Below, piece by piece: positions 53,384-62,934 of a stretch of DNA of 64,000 bases. A program made the translations under genes and the position numbers. The stretch is from NCBI GenBank assembly GCA_963729815.1, contig CAVSPU010000004.1, positions 124,001-188,000 of the forward strand, in the 5' to 3' direction. Every line of letters begins with the position of its first letter. Within the stretch, counting starts at the first letter, position 1. The notes under the pieces are model-generated. The model did not search any database, was not told where the DNA came from, and saw only the letters and a program-made list of their open reading frames with translations. The stretch comes from DAHUXN01 sp963729815 (GTDB lineage: Bacteria; Acidobacteriota; Terriglobia; Acidiferrales; UBA7541).

Positions 53384-55006
53384 TCACGCTTTCAAAGCCT
53401 GCGATTGCGGCTGTTGCGACTGCTCCGAAGCAACCAACGTTTGTTCCTTTGCGATGCCGATGAGTTGTGGCAAGACATCGCCGAAGGCTGTGCTGTCCGC
53501 GGGTCTGCCAAAATCGAAATATAGCCGCCGGTAGAGCCCGTAGAGGCGGTCGTAGACTTTTTCGGCGTCGGGCTGCGGGTGGTAAGTGATATGCGGAGGG
53601 CAAACCTTCTCCTGGGCTTCTTCGATGGTCTTGAATGTGCCCGCTGCGAGGAAAGCGAAAATCGCAGAACCGAGGCTCGTGACTTTCTTGCTCGGGACGA
53701 GCACCGGGCGGCGAAGAACGTTGGCGTACACCTGGTTGAGCACTGGATTGTTCTGCGGTATGCCTCCTGAATTGATCACTCGCTCGATGCGCGCGCCGTG
53801 CTCGGCCATGCGGTCCAATATGACACGCGTATGAAACGCGGTGCCCTCGATCGCCGCAAAGAGTTCGTCCTGAGCTGTGGTCTGCAGATTCCATCCGAGC
53901 GTGATGCCTCGAAGATTCGCATTTACAAGCACGGTGCGGTCACCGTTGTCCCACGTCATGCGCAGTAAGCCAGTTTGGCCAGCTGTGTATTTTTCAAGGC
54001 CTGCGCTCAGCTGCGAAATTGTGGTATTTGCGCGCCGAGCGATGGCGTCGAAAATGTCGCCGGTCGCCGAGAGTCCCGCTTCGATGCCGGTATATCCCGG
54101 GTGTACACTCCCCTTCACTACGCCGCAGACGCCCGGAACAAGCTGCGTCTCGCGCGTGATCCCGATGATGCACGTTGAGGTGCCGACAACGTTGACGATG
54201 TCTTTCTCCTGCGCGCCCGCGCCAATCGCGTCCCAATGAGCATCGAAAGCGCCCACGGGAATCGGAATTCCCGCGCGCAGTCCGAGCTTTTCAGCCCAGA
54301 ACGGCGACAATTTCCCCGCGATTTTGTCCGAAGTCTCGTAGGAGCCTTGCAATTTCTGCCGCACACCCGCAAGCAGCGGATCAACCTTGACCAGAAACTC
54401 CTCCGGCGGCAAGCCGCCGAAATCTGGGTGCCACAGCCATTTGTGGCCCATCGCGCAGACACTGCGCTTGACCTGAGATGGTTGCGTGATGCCGCACAGC
54501 GTGGCGGCGACCATGTCGCAGTGCTCAAAGGCGCTGGCGAATTTGCCGCGCTCGGACGGATTGTGCCGGAGCCAGTGCAGCAGCTTGGCGAAGCCCCATT
54601 CCGACGAATACACGCCGCCGCACCAGCGAATCGCCTCGAGATTCTCTCGACGGGCCATCTCCGTAATTTCGGCCGCTTCGGATTTGGCACGGTGATCACA
54701 CCATAAGTAATACTCCCCGAGAGGAATCATCCCTGCGCCGACGGGAATGACAGACGATCCGGTGGTGTCGAGAGCGATGGCTTCGACTTTTTCACCAGGA
54801 ACGGCGGCCTGCTTCAGAGCCTCCCGAGTCGCCGAGGCAAGCGCACGCATGTGGTCTTCGTGACATTGCGTGGCGAGTTCCGGGTCTTCGCGCTTGCGAT
54901 GCAGGGGATATTCGGAAACAGCGGAGGCAAGCATGCCCTTTTCGCTGTCCACGATAGACGCGCGGACACTCAACGTTCCGAAATCAACACCCACTACGAT
55001 GGCCAT
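53384..55006 (-). CDS. araB: Ribulokinase
   Basis: Ribulokinase phosphorylates L-ribulose to L-ribulose 5-phosphate. The 540-residue product is a FGGY kinase with an N-terminal ATPase fold (VVGVDFGTLSVRASIVD), the AraB-type motif EAIALDTTGSSVIPV and YYLWCDHRAKSEAAEI, and the C-terminal half with VNANLRGITLGWNLQTTAQDELFAAIEGTAFHTRVILDRM and VINSGGIPQNNPVLNQVYANVLRRPV. The length is typical for AraB. It is 18 bp downstream of the isomerase gene in an araD-isomerase-araB order. Confidence 0.95.
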   Translation of the reverse strand: MAIVVGVDFGTLSVRASIVDSEKGMLASAVSEYPLHRKREDPELATQCHEDHMRALASATREALKQAAVPGEKVEAIALDTTGSSVIPVGAGMIPLGEYYLWCDHRAKSEAAEITEMARRENLEAIRWCGGVYSSEWGFAKLLHWLRHNPSERGKFASAFEHCDMVAATLCGITQPSQVKRSVCAMGHKWLWHPDFGGLPPEEFLVKVDPLLAGVRQKLQGSYETSDKIAGKLSPFWAEKLGLRAGIPIPVGAFDAHWDAIGAGAQEKDIVNVVGTSTCIIGITRETQLVPGVCGVVKGSVHPGYTGIEAGLSATGDIFDAIARRANTTISQLSAGLEKYTAGQTGLLRMTWDNGDRTVLVNANLRGITLGWNLQTTAQDELFAAIEGTAFHTRVILDRMAEHGARIERVINSGGIPQNNPVLNQVYANVLRRPVLVPSKKVTSLGSAIFAFLAAGTFKTIEEAQEKVCPPHITYHPQPDAEKVYDRLYGLYRRLYFDFGRPADSTAFGDVLPQLIGIAKEQTLVASEQSQQPQSQALKA

Positions 55007-55024
55007 GCGTCTCTGCCCCGGTCC

Positions 55025-56443
55025 TTAATTTGCGTGCCAGTATGTGTCCCACCCGAGATAACGAGTGGCCGCCTCGTGGACTGCACCGGCAACTGTGGAG
55101 AAGTTTGCGGCGACGTGGTGTTCAAAACCATTCTCGCAGATGTAGCGCAACAATTTCTGCATTCTGGGGATTTCGACCACGCCCGCGCCGCCGAATGTTT
55201 CGAGGGGATCGTCGGTGAACTTCCCACCGCCAACGTAACCGCGTACATGTCCCGCGCGATCATCCGTGGAGAAGCGCGCGTAGGACATCGCGCCGGGCTT
55301 CACCAGCCCCACACAAGTGCCGAAGGTGTTCTCTTTACCAACGGTTCCGGCGATGATTGCCTGATAGTCCATTTTAACGGTCTTCAGAAACTGCTTGGGC
55401 AAATTGCTGCAGTGGAAGCAGACGGCTTTGTCAGGATTGTCGCCATAATTATTGTTCCAATCGAGCAGCGCGCTGGGCGTCTGTGAGGCAAGCCGCAACG
55501 CGTGCATGCTGAGCACGCCGCAGATATCGACTTCGCAGGCGCTCGACATCAAGTCGTCGCTCATCATGCTCATCACCGTGCATGGGACGACGCCGAGGTT
55601 TTCCTCGATGGAAGTCCAGCACTGAATGGCGCTGATGGTGACGTCCGTCTGCTTCATCCATTGGTCGATCACGACTCCGAGTTTGGCCATTTTGAGAAGA
55701 GCAGGCTTGGGCACGTCGTTTGTGGATACGTACTTTTCAATGGACTGGAGTTTGGCCTGAGCGGCATCGTCGGAATCCTTCATTCGCTGAATGCGGCCGA
55801 TCACTTCGGAGAGATCAAGCGTCTCGACAGAAATTCCTTGCGATTCCAGAATCTTCTCGCTGTAACGAACCGTGTTGAATGCGGCGGGGCGAGCACCGAT
55901 GCTGCCGATGCGCAGGTCCCGCAAGCCCTTCACGACCCGGCAAACCCCTGCAAACCATTCCAGGTCTTTCTTGAATTCCGCGGTCGCGGGCGTGACTGTA
56001 TGAGAGGAAGTCAGCGAATAAGGAATGCCGTATTGCGCCAGATTGTTGCAGGCCGACATCTTTCCGCAGAAACTGTCCCGCCGATGGGAAATGGACATCT
56101 TCGATGGCGTATCCGGAGTGGCTTGCACTAGCACAGGAACGCGCAACCTCGACAGTCGCAGCGTGTCGGCAATGGCACGCTCGTCGCCGAAATTGGGGAG
56201 CGTTACGATGACTCCGTCGATTTTATCGGCGTGGGCGCGAAATAGCTCCGCGCAGCGCTTTGCCTCTTCGTGCGTCTCGACGGCACCATAGCGGCTTTGT
56301 TCAGGAGTAAGCGAGACGACGTCCATACAAGCTTCCTGGAGGACCTGAATCATTTCCTGACGCCCAGACTCGGCCAAATGGCCCGGAAAGAAGCCACGAT
56401 TCCCTACAATCAAACCCATGGTCATTTCCTTCTTGGTTGACAT
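55025..56443 (-). CDS. Fucose/arabinose isomerase-like protein (probable L-arabinose isomerase role)
   Basis: The 472-residue product belongs to the L-fucose/L-arabinose isomerase fold, not the classical AraA family. N-terminal part: GLIVGNRGFFPGHLAESGRQEMIQVL and VDGVIVTLPNFGDERAIADTLRLS. Middle: RIGSIGARPAAFNTVRYSEKILESQGI. C-terminal metal-site candidates: Glu in SACEVDICGVLSMHAL, Asp in ALLDWNNNYG and His in AVCFHCSNLPKQF. It sits exactly where araA would be, between araD and araB, and no other isomerase is present, so it most likely converts L-arabinose to L-ribulose. An activity on another pentose or on fucose-type sugars remains possible. GAGGCG precedes the ATG. Confidence 0.87.
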   Translation of the reverse strand: MSTKKEMTMGLIVGNRGFFPGHLAESGRQEMIQVLQEACMDVVSLTPEQSRYGAVETHEEAKRCAELFRAHADKIDGVIVTLPNFGDERAIADTLRLSRLRVPVLVQATPDTPSKMSISHRRDSFCGKMSACNNLAQYGIPYSLTSSHTVTPATAEFKKDLEWFAGVCRVVKGLRDLRIGSIGARPAAFNTVRYSEKILESQGISVETLDLSEVIGRIQRMKDSDDAAQAKLQSIEKYVSTNDVPKPALLKMAKLGVVIDQWMKQTDVTISAIQCWTSIEENLGVVPCTVMSMMSDDLMSSACEVDICGVLSMHALRLASQTPSALLDWNNNYGDNPDKAVCFHCSNLPKQFLKTVKMDYQAIIAGTVGKENTFGTCVGLVKPGAMSYARFSTDDRAGHVRGYVGGGKFTDDPLETFGGAGVVEIPRMQKLLRYICENGFEHHVAANFSTVAGAVHEAATRYLGWDTYWHAN

Positions 56444-56483
56444 TCATCGCCTCGTAAACATGTGTCCCACTGATGGCCCAAAC

Positions 56484-57188
56484 TCACTTCTTCCCTGACA
56501 CCTGACCGTAATAAGCCTTGCTCCCATGCTTCCGCAGGAAGTGCTTGTCGTGGAGCGACGTCGGCAGGGGTTCGACATCGCTCGCCAGCGCTACGGTGTA
56601 GTAAGCCATGCGTGCAACTGCCTCAAGAATGACCGAATTGTGGGCGGCTTCCGTCACACTGGCCCCCCAGCAAAACGAGGCGTGGCCTCGCACGAGAACC
56701 GCCGGAATCTCGACCGGATCAAGGCCCTCGAAGGCACGGCAGATGGCGACTCCCGTGTTTTTCTCATAGTCATCGGCGATCTCTGGCGCTGTAAGCGCGG
56801 ACGTCACCGGGACAGGGCCGTGAAAGTAATCGGCGTGCGTCGTTCCCAAGCAAGGGATTGGCCGACCCGCTTGCGCCCAAGCTGTTGCAAATTCCGAGTG
56901 AGTATGTGTGACACCGCCAATGCTCGAAAAGTTCCTGTACAGATGAAGATGTGTGGGCAAATCGGATGAGGCTCGGTAACTTCCTTCCACAGTCGCTCCG
57001 GACAAGTCCGTAACGACAAGGTCTGCGGGCTTCAGTTTCTCGTACGGCACGCCGCTGGGCTTGATGACGACCAAGCCTTCGTCGCGAGCGATGCCACTGG
57101 CATTCCCAAAAGTGTAAAGAACCAAACCCCGGCGCACCAATTCGAGGTTGGCTTCAAGAACTTCGCTTCGCAGGCGTTCCAGTAGCAT
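56484..57188 (-). CDS. araD: L-ribulose-5-phosphate 4-epimerase
   Basis: AraD converts L-ribulose 5-phosphate to D-xylulose 5-phosphate, which enters the pentose phosphate pathway. The 234-residue product begins MLLERLRSEVLEANLELVRRGLV. It has the class-II-aldolase-like motifs TFGNASGIARDEGLVVIKPSGVPYE, SSDLPTHLHLYR and the zinc histidines in GGVTHTHSEFATAWAQAG plus a further His in GHASFCWG. TTHADYFHG is a hallmark of this epimerase. The start at 57188 agrees with family length; a GTG at 57209 would add seven residues. Confidence 0.95.
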   Translation of the reverse strand: MLLERLRSEVLEANLELVRRGLVLYTFGNASGIARDEGLVVIKPSGVPYEKLKPADLVVTDLSGATVEGSYRASSDLPTHLHLYRNFSSIGGVTHTHSEFATAWAQAGRPIPCLGTTHADYFHGPVPVTSALTAPEIADDYEKNTGVAICRAFEGLDPVEIPAVLVRGHASFCWGASVTEAAHNSVILEAVARMAYYTVALASDVEPLPTSLHDKHFLRKHGSKAYYGQVSGKK

Positions 57189-57299
57189 TCGGGACGTTAC
57201 CCGGCACACAATTTAATTTCAGCAAACCTTATACTCGGGATCGAGAAATCACCGGCTCGCCCCAAGTGAGTTAATGGCGCATCCGCCTAAAGCATTACG

Positions 57300-58373
57300 T
57301 TACTCGCGCACCGCCCCAGCGTTTCCCCGAACGCTCGAGCGATTCAGACGGCCGCGCTGTGGCGGCGATTTCGGGGCCATCGCGGTGGAATCACGCAACA
57401 CAAGACTAGTTCGAAGCAAGTAATCGCTGCCGGCAGGCGTCGGTGCCTTGCGCTGCACTTCGGCAAGCAACGCATGAAAGGCCAGGCGGGCAATTTCCGT
57501 CTGGGACATCTTGACCGTAGTCAGAGGCGGAATGATGAACTGGGCCAGCCGGATATCATCGAAGCCGATGACCGAGAGATCGCGAGGAACATCAATTCCC
57601 TCTTCGTAGCTCTGGCGCATCACGCCGATCGCCGTCATATCATTCGAACACAGAACGGCCGTGGGAGCTTTCGGGAGCATCAAAATTCTTTTCAGCGCCT
57701 CAATCCCGCCTTCCATCGTGTGGTTTCCTTCAATCTGATACTTTGGCTCGATCGGCAGACCAATTTCTTCCATGGCTTGCAGGAAGGCGTGTTGCCGGGC
57801 AACCGCCGTCTTCAAGACGAGCGGCCCGGAAATGAATGCGATGCGCTCGTGGCGCAGGGCCGCGAGGTGCTGAACTGCCTGGCGAATTCCATGCACATAG
57901 TCAATTCGGATATTGCTCATCCTCGGCAACGGAGGCGCGACATCGATGAAAACCAGTGGAACTTGCCGCGACTTCAGGTCGTCGAAGAGCTCCTCTTCCA
58001 TACCGAAGGTGACGATCGCAACGCCTTCGACGCGCCGCTCGATCATGCGCCGTACCGACAGAGCCATGCGCTTCGGATCGTGGACCGTGGACGTAGTCAA
58101 AATTTCATAATTGTGCTGGACGGCGATATCTTCAAAACCTTGAACGATTTCCGGGAAAAATGGATTCGTAATCTCCGAAACGATCAGGCCGAAAATGCGG
58201 CTGCGGCCCGAAACGAGAGATCTGGCCTGTGTATTGGGATAGTAGCCGAGCTCTTCGACGACCTTCCAAACACGGCGGGAAAGCTGCGGAGTCACCGTGG
58301 GCACGCCGTTGATAGTGCGCGAAACCGTAGCTATGGAAACCTTTGCGCGTCTTGCGACTTCATGAATGCTCAA
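57300..58373 (-). CDS. LacI family transcriptional regulator
   Basis: The 357-residue product has an N-terminal LacI headpiece (SIHEVARRAKVSIATVSRTINGVPTVTPQLSRRVWKVVEELGYYPN, helix-turn-helix plus hinge) and a periplasmic-binding-protein-like sensor domain (FGLIVSEITNPFFPEIVQGFEDIAVQHNYEI, CSNDMTAIGVMRQSYEEGIDVPRDLSVIGFDDI). The start is TTG at 58373 with GGAGAG upstream. It lies 111 bp before araD on the same strand. The palindromes GAAAACGTTTTC near galM, GH51 and GH127 are likely binding sites; its sugar ligand is probably arabinose-derived. Both are inferences. Confidence 0.93.
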   Translation of the reverse strand: MSIHEVARRAKVSIATVSRTINGVPTVTPQLSRRVWKVVEELGYYPNTQARSLVSGRSRIFGLIVSEITNPFFPEIVQGFEDIAVQHNYEILTTSTVHDPKRMALSVRRMIERRVEGVAIVTFGMEEELFDDLKSRQVPLVFIDVAPPLPRMSNIRIDYVHGIRQAVQHLAALRHERIAFISGPLVLKTAVARQHAFLQAMEEIGLPIEPKYQIEGNHTMEGGIEALKRILMLPKAPTAVLCSNDMTAIGVMRQSYEEGIDVPRDLSVIGFDDIRLAQFIIPPLTTVKMSQTEIARLAFHALLAEVQRKAPTPAGSDYLLRTSLVLRDSTAMAPKSPPQRGRLNRSSVRGNAGAVRE

Positions 58374-58568
58374 CGATTCTCTCCACGGATCCGCAAAATA
58401 AACCTGCTAGTCGTCGCGATGCCCTAAATTAAACATCCTCAAATTAGGTTCAAGAAAAACTTGCTGACTGCCTTCGCGAAAGGCGAATCCATCCGACAAA
58501 GAGGCTGTTTCAGGCAATGGCCTAAAGGATTCTGATGACCTTTGAGTTCGTTGTCAATCAAGGCACGA

Positions 58569-60551
58569 TCAGCTCATCCACCAAGCCCGACGGTTCACCT
58601 TCCAATAGACGCCGTATCTTTCGCCGAAGACTCGATGCAATGGAATCAGAGTCGTGGCGTTGGGTTGCCCAACGGTCCGGAACGTCATTGGTTCGCCCTG
58701 CACTGGCTCGACCCATGCGGCAGATCGCACCTCTTCGGTGGACTTAACGTCCACTGCCATCGTTCCCGACGGCGCGCCGCGAGGCCCCAGATCTGTTGGG
58801 CCATTATCGACATCATACTGCATTTGCTCAGTCAGGCCGTTTTGACCCAAGCGCCCCGCGAGCACGATCGGCCCGTACATCACGGCTTGCTGGGTGGGAT
58901 CGCCAAGCAGCCCTTCGGTGTGCAGGCGCATGGGAAGTTTAACATCTAGTCGATCACCATCCGCCCACGTGCGGTCAATCTTAATATAGCTGCCTGGACT
59001 TGAAAACGCCGAGAGCGGCTGGCCATTGAGCGTGACCGAGCCGCCATCAACCGCCCAACTCGGTATCCTTATGTTGATCCCGGCTTCGACAGGCGTAGTT
59101 GCCTTGACGATGAGAGCTGTGCTGTCCTGGTCAGGGAAGCTCGTGTCCTGGTGAATCGTCAATCCCTTTTCAGGCCACCGGACTTCCGATGCAATGAAGA
59201 GATTGACGAACGCTTCGTGGTCATTGCGGAAATAAATCGAATCTCCCAATTTGGAGAATTCCTCTGCTCCTGTCCCCGTGCAACACCAAAACGAATTGAA
59301 GCGTGAGTTGAAGTACTTCCAATAGCCGGTTTCAAGCGGAAGATAATACATCTTGAAACCGTTCTCCGGATGCTGCGTGCCGAGCCTTGAATTGAAGAGC
59401 GTGCGCTCGTAATAATCCATATAGCGCGGGTCGGCCGTCCACTGATGCAAATGACGCGTGAGTTTCAGCATGTTGTAGCCGCAGCAGCACTCTTCTGAAG
59501 AGACACTCAACTCGGTCGACAGATTGCCGGGATCGGTGCGCCAGCCTTCGCCGTTGCTTGTGCCACCGGTTGCATAGCTGCGTTCCTCGGTGACTTCATC
59601 CCAGAAATACTTCGCCACTTCGTGATAGTAAGGCTCACCGGTCAATTCGTAGCGACGCGCCGCGCCAATCACTTGCGGTATGTGTGTATTGACGTGAAGG
59701 CCTTTGAGTTCGTCGCGATGGCCCGCCAGCGGATCTAGAAATGCAGTTTTCTCGAAGCGGCGAGCGATGCCGAAATACTCCCCCTTGCCGGTTAGCGCAA
59801 ATAGATTGAGCAGCGACTCGTTCAGGCCGCCAAATTCCGTTTGAAGGATGCGCTGCATCTGCGCGTCACTAATGCCACCGCTCCAATGTCCGATCCATCG
59901 AGCCATGCCTTCCGCAATGGCCAATGCCTGTTCGTTGTGGCAATAGGTGTACATGTCCAGATTTCCTGCCATGATTTTGTGCAGGGTGTAAAAGGGCGCC
60001 CAGACTCCTCGCCCTTCGCTAAGGCGATCGAAGAAATCATCGGGAAAAGCACTCAAGTAGCCATTGGGCGATTTTTCCTGGCATTGCGCCAGGGCGGTTA
60101 CAATCGCGTCGCCCTTGGCCTTGATCGAGTCATCCCCCGTGGCTGCATAAGTAAGCCCGCAGGCAGAGAGGAAATGTCCCGTGAAGTGCCCACGAAGCTC
60201 GCACTTGGGATCCTCCCAACCACCCAGAGGCTCAGCCGAGCTCGGCAAGCCAGCCGTAACGCGAAAATTGTGCACCAAGCGGTCTTCGGGCAAAGAAGCG
60301 AGGTATTGCTGATTCGTCTTGGCCGCCTCCAGGAACGGGCCGTCAAGCAATCGCACCTGGTCAAGCGGAAAGGGCGTGGCGAGCATGGGAATGCGATTCT
60401 GGCCCATTCGCGGCCGCTGGGCGGCCTGAAGAACACCCGAAACTCCTGGGGGTATTGCACCCGAAACAAGCCGGGGCATACACGCAACAGCCGCCGAAGA
60501 GAGCATGCCAGAGACGAATTGCCGACGCGAAATACGATTCCGAGATTTCAT
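58569..60551 (-). CDS. GH127 beta-L-arabinofuranosidase (DUF1680), exported
   Basis: The 660-residue product has a twin-arginine-like signal (NRISRRQFVSGMLSSAAVACM) and the (alpha/alpha)6 barrel of GH127. The family uses a zinc-bound Cys nucleophile. The expected residues are visible in SSEECCCGYNMLKLTRHLHQWT and in the double-Cys motif FWCCTGTGAEEFSKLGDSIYF. C-terminal sandwich domains follow (LDVKLPMRLHTEGLLGDPTQQAVMYGPIVLAGRLG). It would release beta-arabinose from plant glycoproteins or similar glycans. A LacI-type palindrome lies about 100 bp upstream. Confidence 0.93.
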   Translation of the reverse strand: MKSRNRISRRQFVSGMLSSAAVACMPRLVSGAIPPGVSGVLQAAQRPRMGQNRIPMLATPFPLDQVRLLDGPFLEAAKTNQQYLASLPEDRLVHNFRVTAGLPSSAEPLGGWEDPKCELRGHFTGHFLSACGLTYAATGDDSIKAKGDAIVTALAQCQEKSPNGYLSAFPDDFFDRLSEGRGVWAPFYTLHKIMAGNLDMYTYCHNEQALAIAEGMARWIGHWSGGISDAQMQRILQTEFGGLNESLLNLFALTGKGEYFGIARRFEKTAFLDPLAGHRDELKGLHVNTHIPQVIGAARRYELTGEPYYHEVAKYFWDEVTEERSYATGGTSNGEGWRTDPGNLSTELSVSSEECCCGYNMLKLTRHLHQWTADPRYMDYYERTLFNSRLGTQHPENGFKMYYLPLETGYWKYFNSRFNSFWCCTGTGAEEFSKLGDSIYFRNDHEAFVNLFIASEVRWPEKGLTIHQDTSFPDQDSTALIVKATTPVEAGINIRIPSWAVDGGSVTLNGQPLSAFSSPGSYIKIDRTWADGDRLDVKLPMRLHTEGLLGDPTQQAVMYGPIVLAGRLGQNGLTEQMQYDVDNGPTDLGPRGAPSGTMAVDVKSTEEVRSAAWVEPVQGEPMTFRTVGQPNATTLIPLHRVFGERYGVYWKVNRRAWWMS

Positions 60552-60649
60552 ATGACCGGCACCTCGCTATATTTACATCCCCAAGAAGAGAGTAAATCTC
60601 CCGCGCCGCAGTGAAGACCGTGGCAATATTATGTTAACTTCAATACCGT

Positions 60650-60661
60650 GAAAACGTTTTC
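60650..60661. promoter_or_regulatory. LacI-type operator upstream of GH127
   Basis: GAAAACGTTTTC is a perfect 12-bp palindrome, 98 bp before the GH127 start. It is identical to the core of the site at 47372-47385. On the minus strand a TATA-like TAATAT follows about 30 bp downstream. Confidence 0.75.
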
Positions 60662-60830
60662 TCCGAATCCACATATAGAACACCTACCGTCCTCTGTCAA
60701 GAAACCATGCTGAGTAGCACATTTTCCCGAATGCACATTACTAAATCGGTTAACTTAGCATGCATCGTTATGCTAGAGTCGCCTGAAAATCATTTCGCAC
60801 CCGAGCACAGATCATTCCAATGTAAATCCT

Positions 60831-61055
60831 TTAACCTCGCGAATCGTTTCGAGGCAAAAAACGATAACAGTAGAACACTCCCACAAGGAACAGAACTGCG
60901 CCCCACCAAACGCTGGCATGAAGGCGATAAAGCACCACTGGATTCCGGGGCGGATACGCGAATTCGTAGAGGCCGGTTCCAAATATTAGCAGGCCGTTCA
61001 CGAGCAACGAGATGCCGATGAAAAACCAGATTGAAATCGAGCCCCTTTGTTCCAT
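60831..61055 (-). CDS. Small two-helix membrane protein next to an SSS symporter
   Basis: The 74-residue product has two hydrophobic segments (ISIWFFIGISLLVNGLLIFGTGLYEF and ASVWWGAVLFLVGVFYCYRFL). GGTGAGG precedes the ATG at 61055, which is 4 bp after the symporter stop, so the genes are co-transcribed. Small partner proteins of this kind accompany some sodium symporters, and it may be an accessory subunit. I do not know a named family for it. Confidence 0.8.
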   Translation of the reverse strand: MEQRGSISIWFFIGISLLVNGLLIFGTGLYEFAYPPRNPVVLYRLHASVWWGAVLFLVGVFYCYRFLPRNDSRG

Positions 61056-61059
61056 GACC

Positions 61060-62763
61060 TCACCAGAAAATGACGTTCAAGGCAACGAATACAATCCCTA
61101 CCACTACTGCCCAAAACGCGGGGCGTTGGTAGAGCGGAGCGTAATCCTCCGACGGTATTTGAGTTGCTCCATAGACCAGCCCATTCAATTCCGCAATCGG
61201 TCTTGGCCGAGTGAACAGACTGACAGTGATTGTGACTACCATGCACACGATCCATGACCACAGAGCGCGGTACATGTCCGCAGCCATGGGGCTGGCGCGA
61301 CTCGATAACGCAACATACTGCACCGCTGTCGGATTTACTTCGATCCATCCGAACATGGCGGCTGCGGATACCGTCCCTGTTAGCAGCCCCCAGAAACCGC
61401 CTGCGGCGGTCGTACGTTTCCACAACATGCCAAGAATCACCGTTCCAAAAAGCGGCGCGATGAAAATACTGAATAGGGCCTGGACATAATCCATGATGCT
61501 TAGGAACTGCATTACGAAATAGGCAGTGCCGATGCTGATGAGAACTCCGAGAATCGTGCACCACCGCCCCATGGAGACGTAGTGGGCATCCGTCGCGTCC
61601 TTCTTGATCAGTGCCCGATATATATCGTAGGTCCAGACAGTGGAGAACGCGCTCACGTTGCCCGCCATCCCGGACATGAACCCGGCAATGAGCGCCGTTA
61701 CGCCGAGTCCAAGCAGACCCGGTCCGCAATAGCGAGCCAGCATCAAAGGCAAGACCTCGTTGTAGCTGTGCCCGCCTGTCGCGGCCGCGACACTCGCCCC
61801 GGTCAACTTAAAGGGCAGGACTGCCAGCGCCAACAAACCCGGCAGGATGACAATGAATGGCACGAACATCTTGAATGCGGCACCAATGATCGGCGCCATC
61901 TTCGCCGACCGTAAATCCTTTGCGGCGAGCAATCGCTGCACCACCAGAAAGTCTGTTGTCCAGTAACCGAACGATATGACGAGGCCCTGTCCGAAGAGAA
62001 CGCCCGTCCAATGGATACCCTCCGGATTCGTGCTGAATGAGCCGAGGTATCGCCACAGATGCACGTATTCGATCGACGTGTTGTGGATGATTTGAGCCTT
62101 CAGAGGGCCCCAACCACCGACTTCAATCAACCCAAGAATCGGAATCAGAAGCGCGCCGGCCCATATGAGCACGAATTGAAGCACTTCATTGAAAATCGCC
62201 GAGCGAAGCCCCCCAAGCGCAACGTAAATCGCAACCGTGACCGCCGAAATCCAGATGCTGAAGCTCATGTTCCAGCCCAGAACAATCTTCAGCACGAGAG
62301 CCATCGAATACATATTGATGCCGCTCATCAGGACCGTCATGAACGCGAAGGAAACAGCGGCGAGACCACGGCTCGATTCGCCGAATCGCAGTTTCAGGTA
62401 GCCCGGAACGGAGTGGGTCTTGGAAATGTAATAGAACGGCATCATGAAGACGCCCAAGAAGAGCATTGCAGGAATCGCGGCGATCCAATAAGCGTGGGTA
62501 GCCAGAATGCCGTACTCATAAGCTGAAGAGGCCCATCCCATCAGTTCGAGCGCTCCTAGATTTGCAGAGAGAAAGCTGAGACCGGCAATCCACGCCGTCA
62601 TCTCGCGGCCGGCCATGAAGAAATCCTCGCCGGTGCTCGAGCGCCTCTTCAGATAAAAGCCGATTGCCAGGACAAGTGCGAAATAAAAAACAACGATGAT
62701 GAGATCTACTGGGGAGAGATGGACGAGCCGAGAGGGAACAACTGAAACCAGGGCGAGCGTCAT
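61060..62763 (-). CDS. Sodium:solute symporter (SSS family), probably sugar
   Basis: The 567-residue product has about fourteen membrane helices. SSS motifs include DFFMAGREMTAWIAGLSFLSANLGALELMGWASSAYEYG, KTHSVPGYLKLRFGESSRGLAAVSF, VALGGLRSAIFNEVLQFVLIWAG and GVTALIAGFMSGMAGNVSAFSTVWTYDIYRAL. The sugar branch (SGLT-like) is favoured by the arabinose and galactose genes on both sides, but the substrate is inferred. It is the only sugar importer visible in the arabinose locus. Confidence 0.93.
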   Translation of the reverse strand: MTLALVSVVPSRLVHLSPVDLIIVVFYFALVLAIGFYLKRRSSTGEDFFMAGREMTAWIAGLSFLSANLGALELMGWASSAYEYGILATHAYWIAAIPAMLFLGVFMMPFYYISKTHSVPGYLKLRFGESSRGLAAVSFAFMTVLMSGINMYSMALVLKIVLGWNMSFSIWISAVTVAIYVALGGLRSAIFNEVLQFVLIWAGALLIPILGLIEVGGWGPLKAQIIHNTSIEYVHLWRYLGSFSTNPEGIHWTGVLFGQGLVISFGYWTTDFLVVQRLLAAKDLRSAKMAPIIGAAFKMFVPFIVILPGLLALAVLPFKLTGASVAAATGGHSYNEVLPLMLARYCGPGLLGLGVTALIAGFMSGMAGNVSAFSTVWTYDIYRALIKKDATDAHYVSMGRWCTILGVLISIGTAYFVMQFLSIMDYVQALFSIFIAPLFGTVILGMLWKRTTAAGGFWGLLTGTVSAAAMFGWIEVNPTAVQYVALSSRASPMAADMYRALWSWIVCMVVTITVSLFTRPRPIAELNGLVYGATQIPSEDYAPLYQRPAFWAVVVGIVFVALNVIFW

Positions 62764-62934
62764 GACTGTCTCGCCACGATGTGTGCGAGTTCTTGCTCTG
62801 GCGCGAAACGCGAGAGCGCCAATGCACCTAGCTGGTTCACTGAAATCAGGGAACGATGGAGATTTTGTAGACCAAGGGCGAGCGTGTCAGCGGTTTGACA
62901 TCGCGGGTGATTCAATTTCTATCCGATCCGCAAC

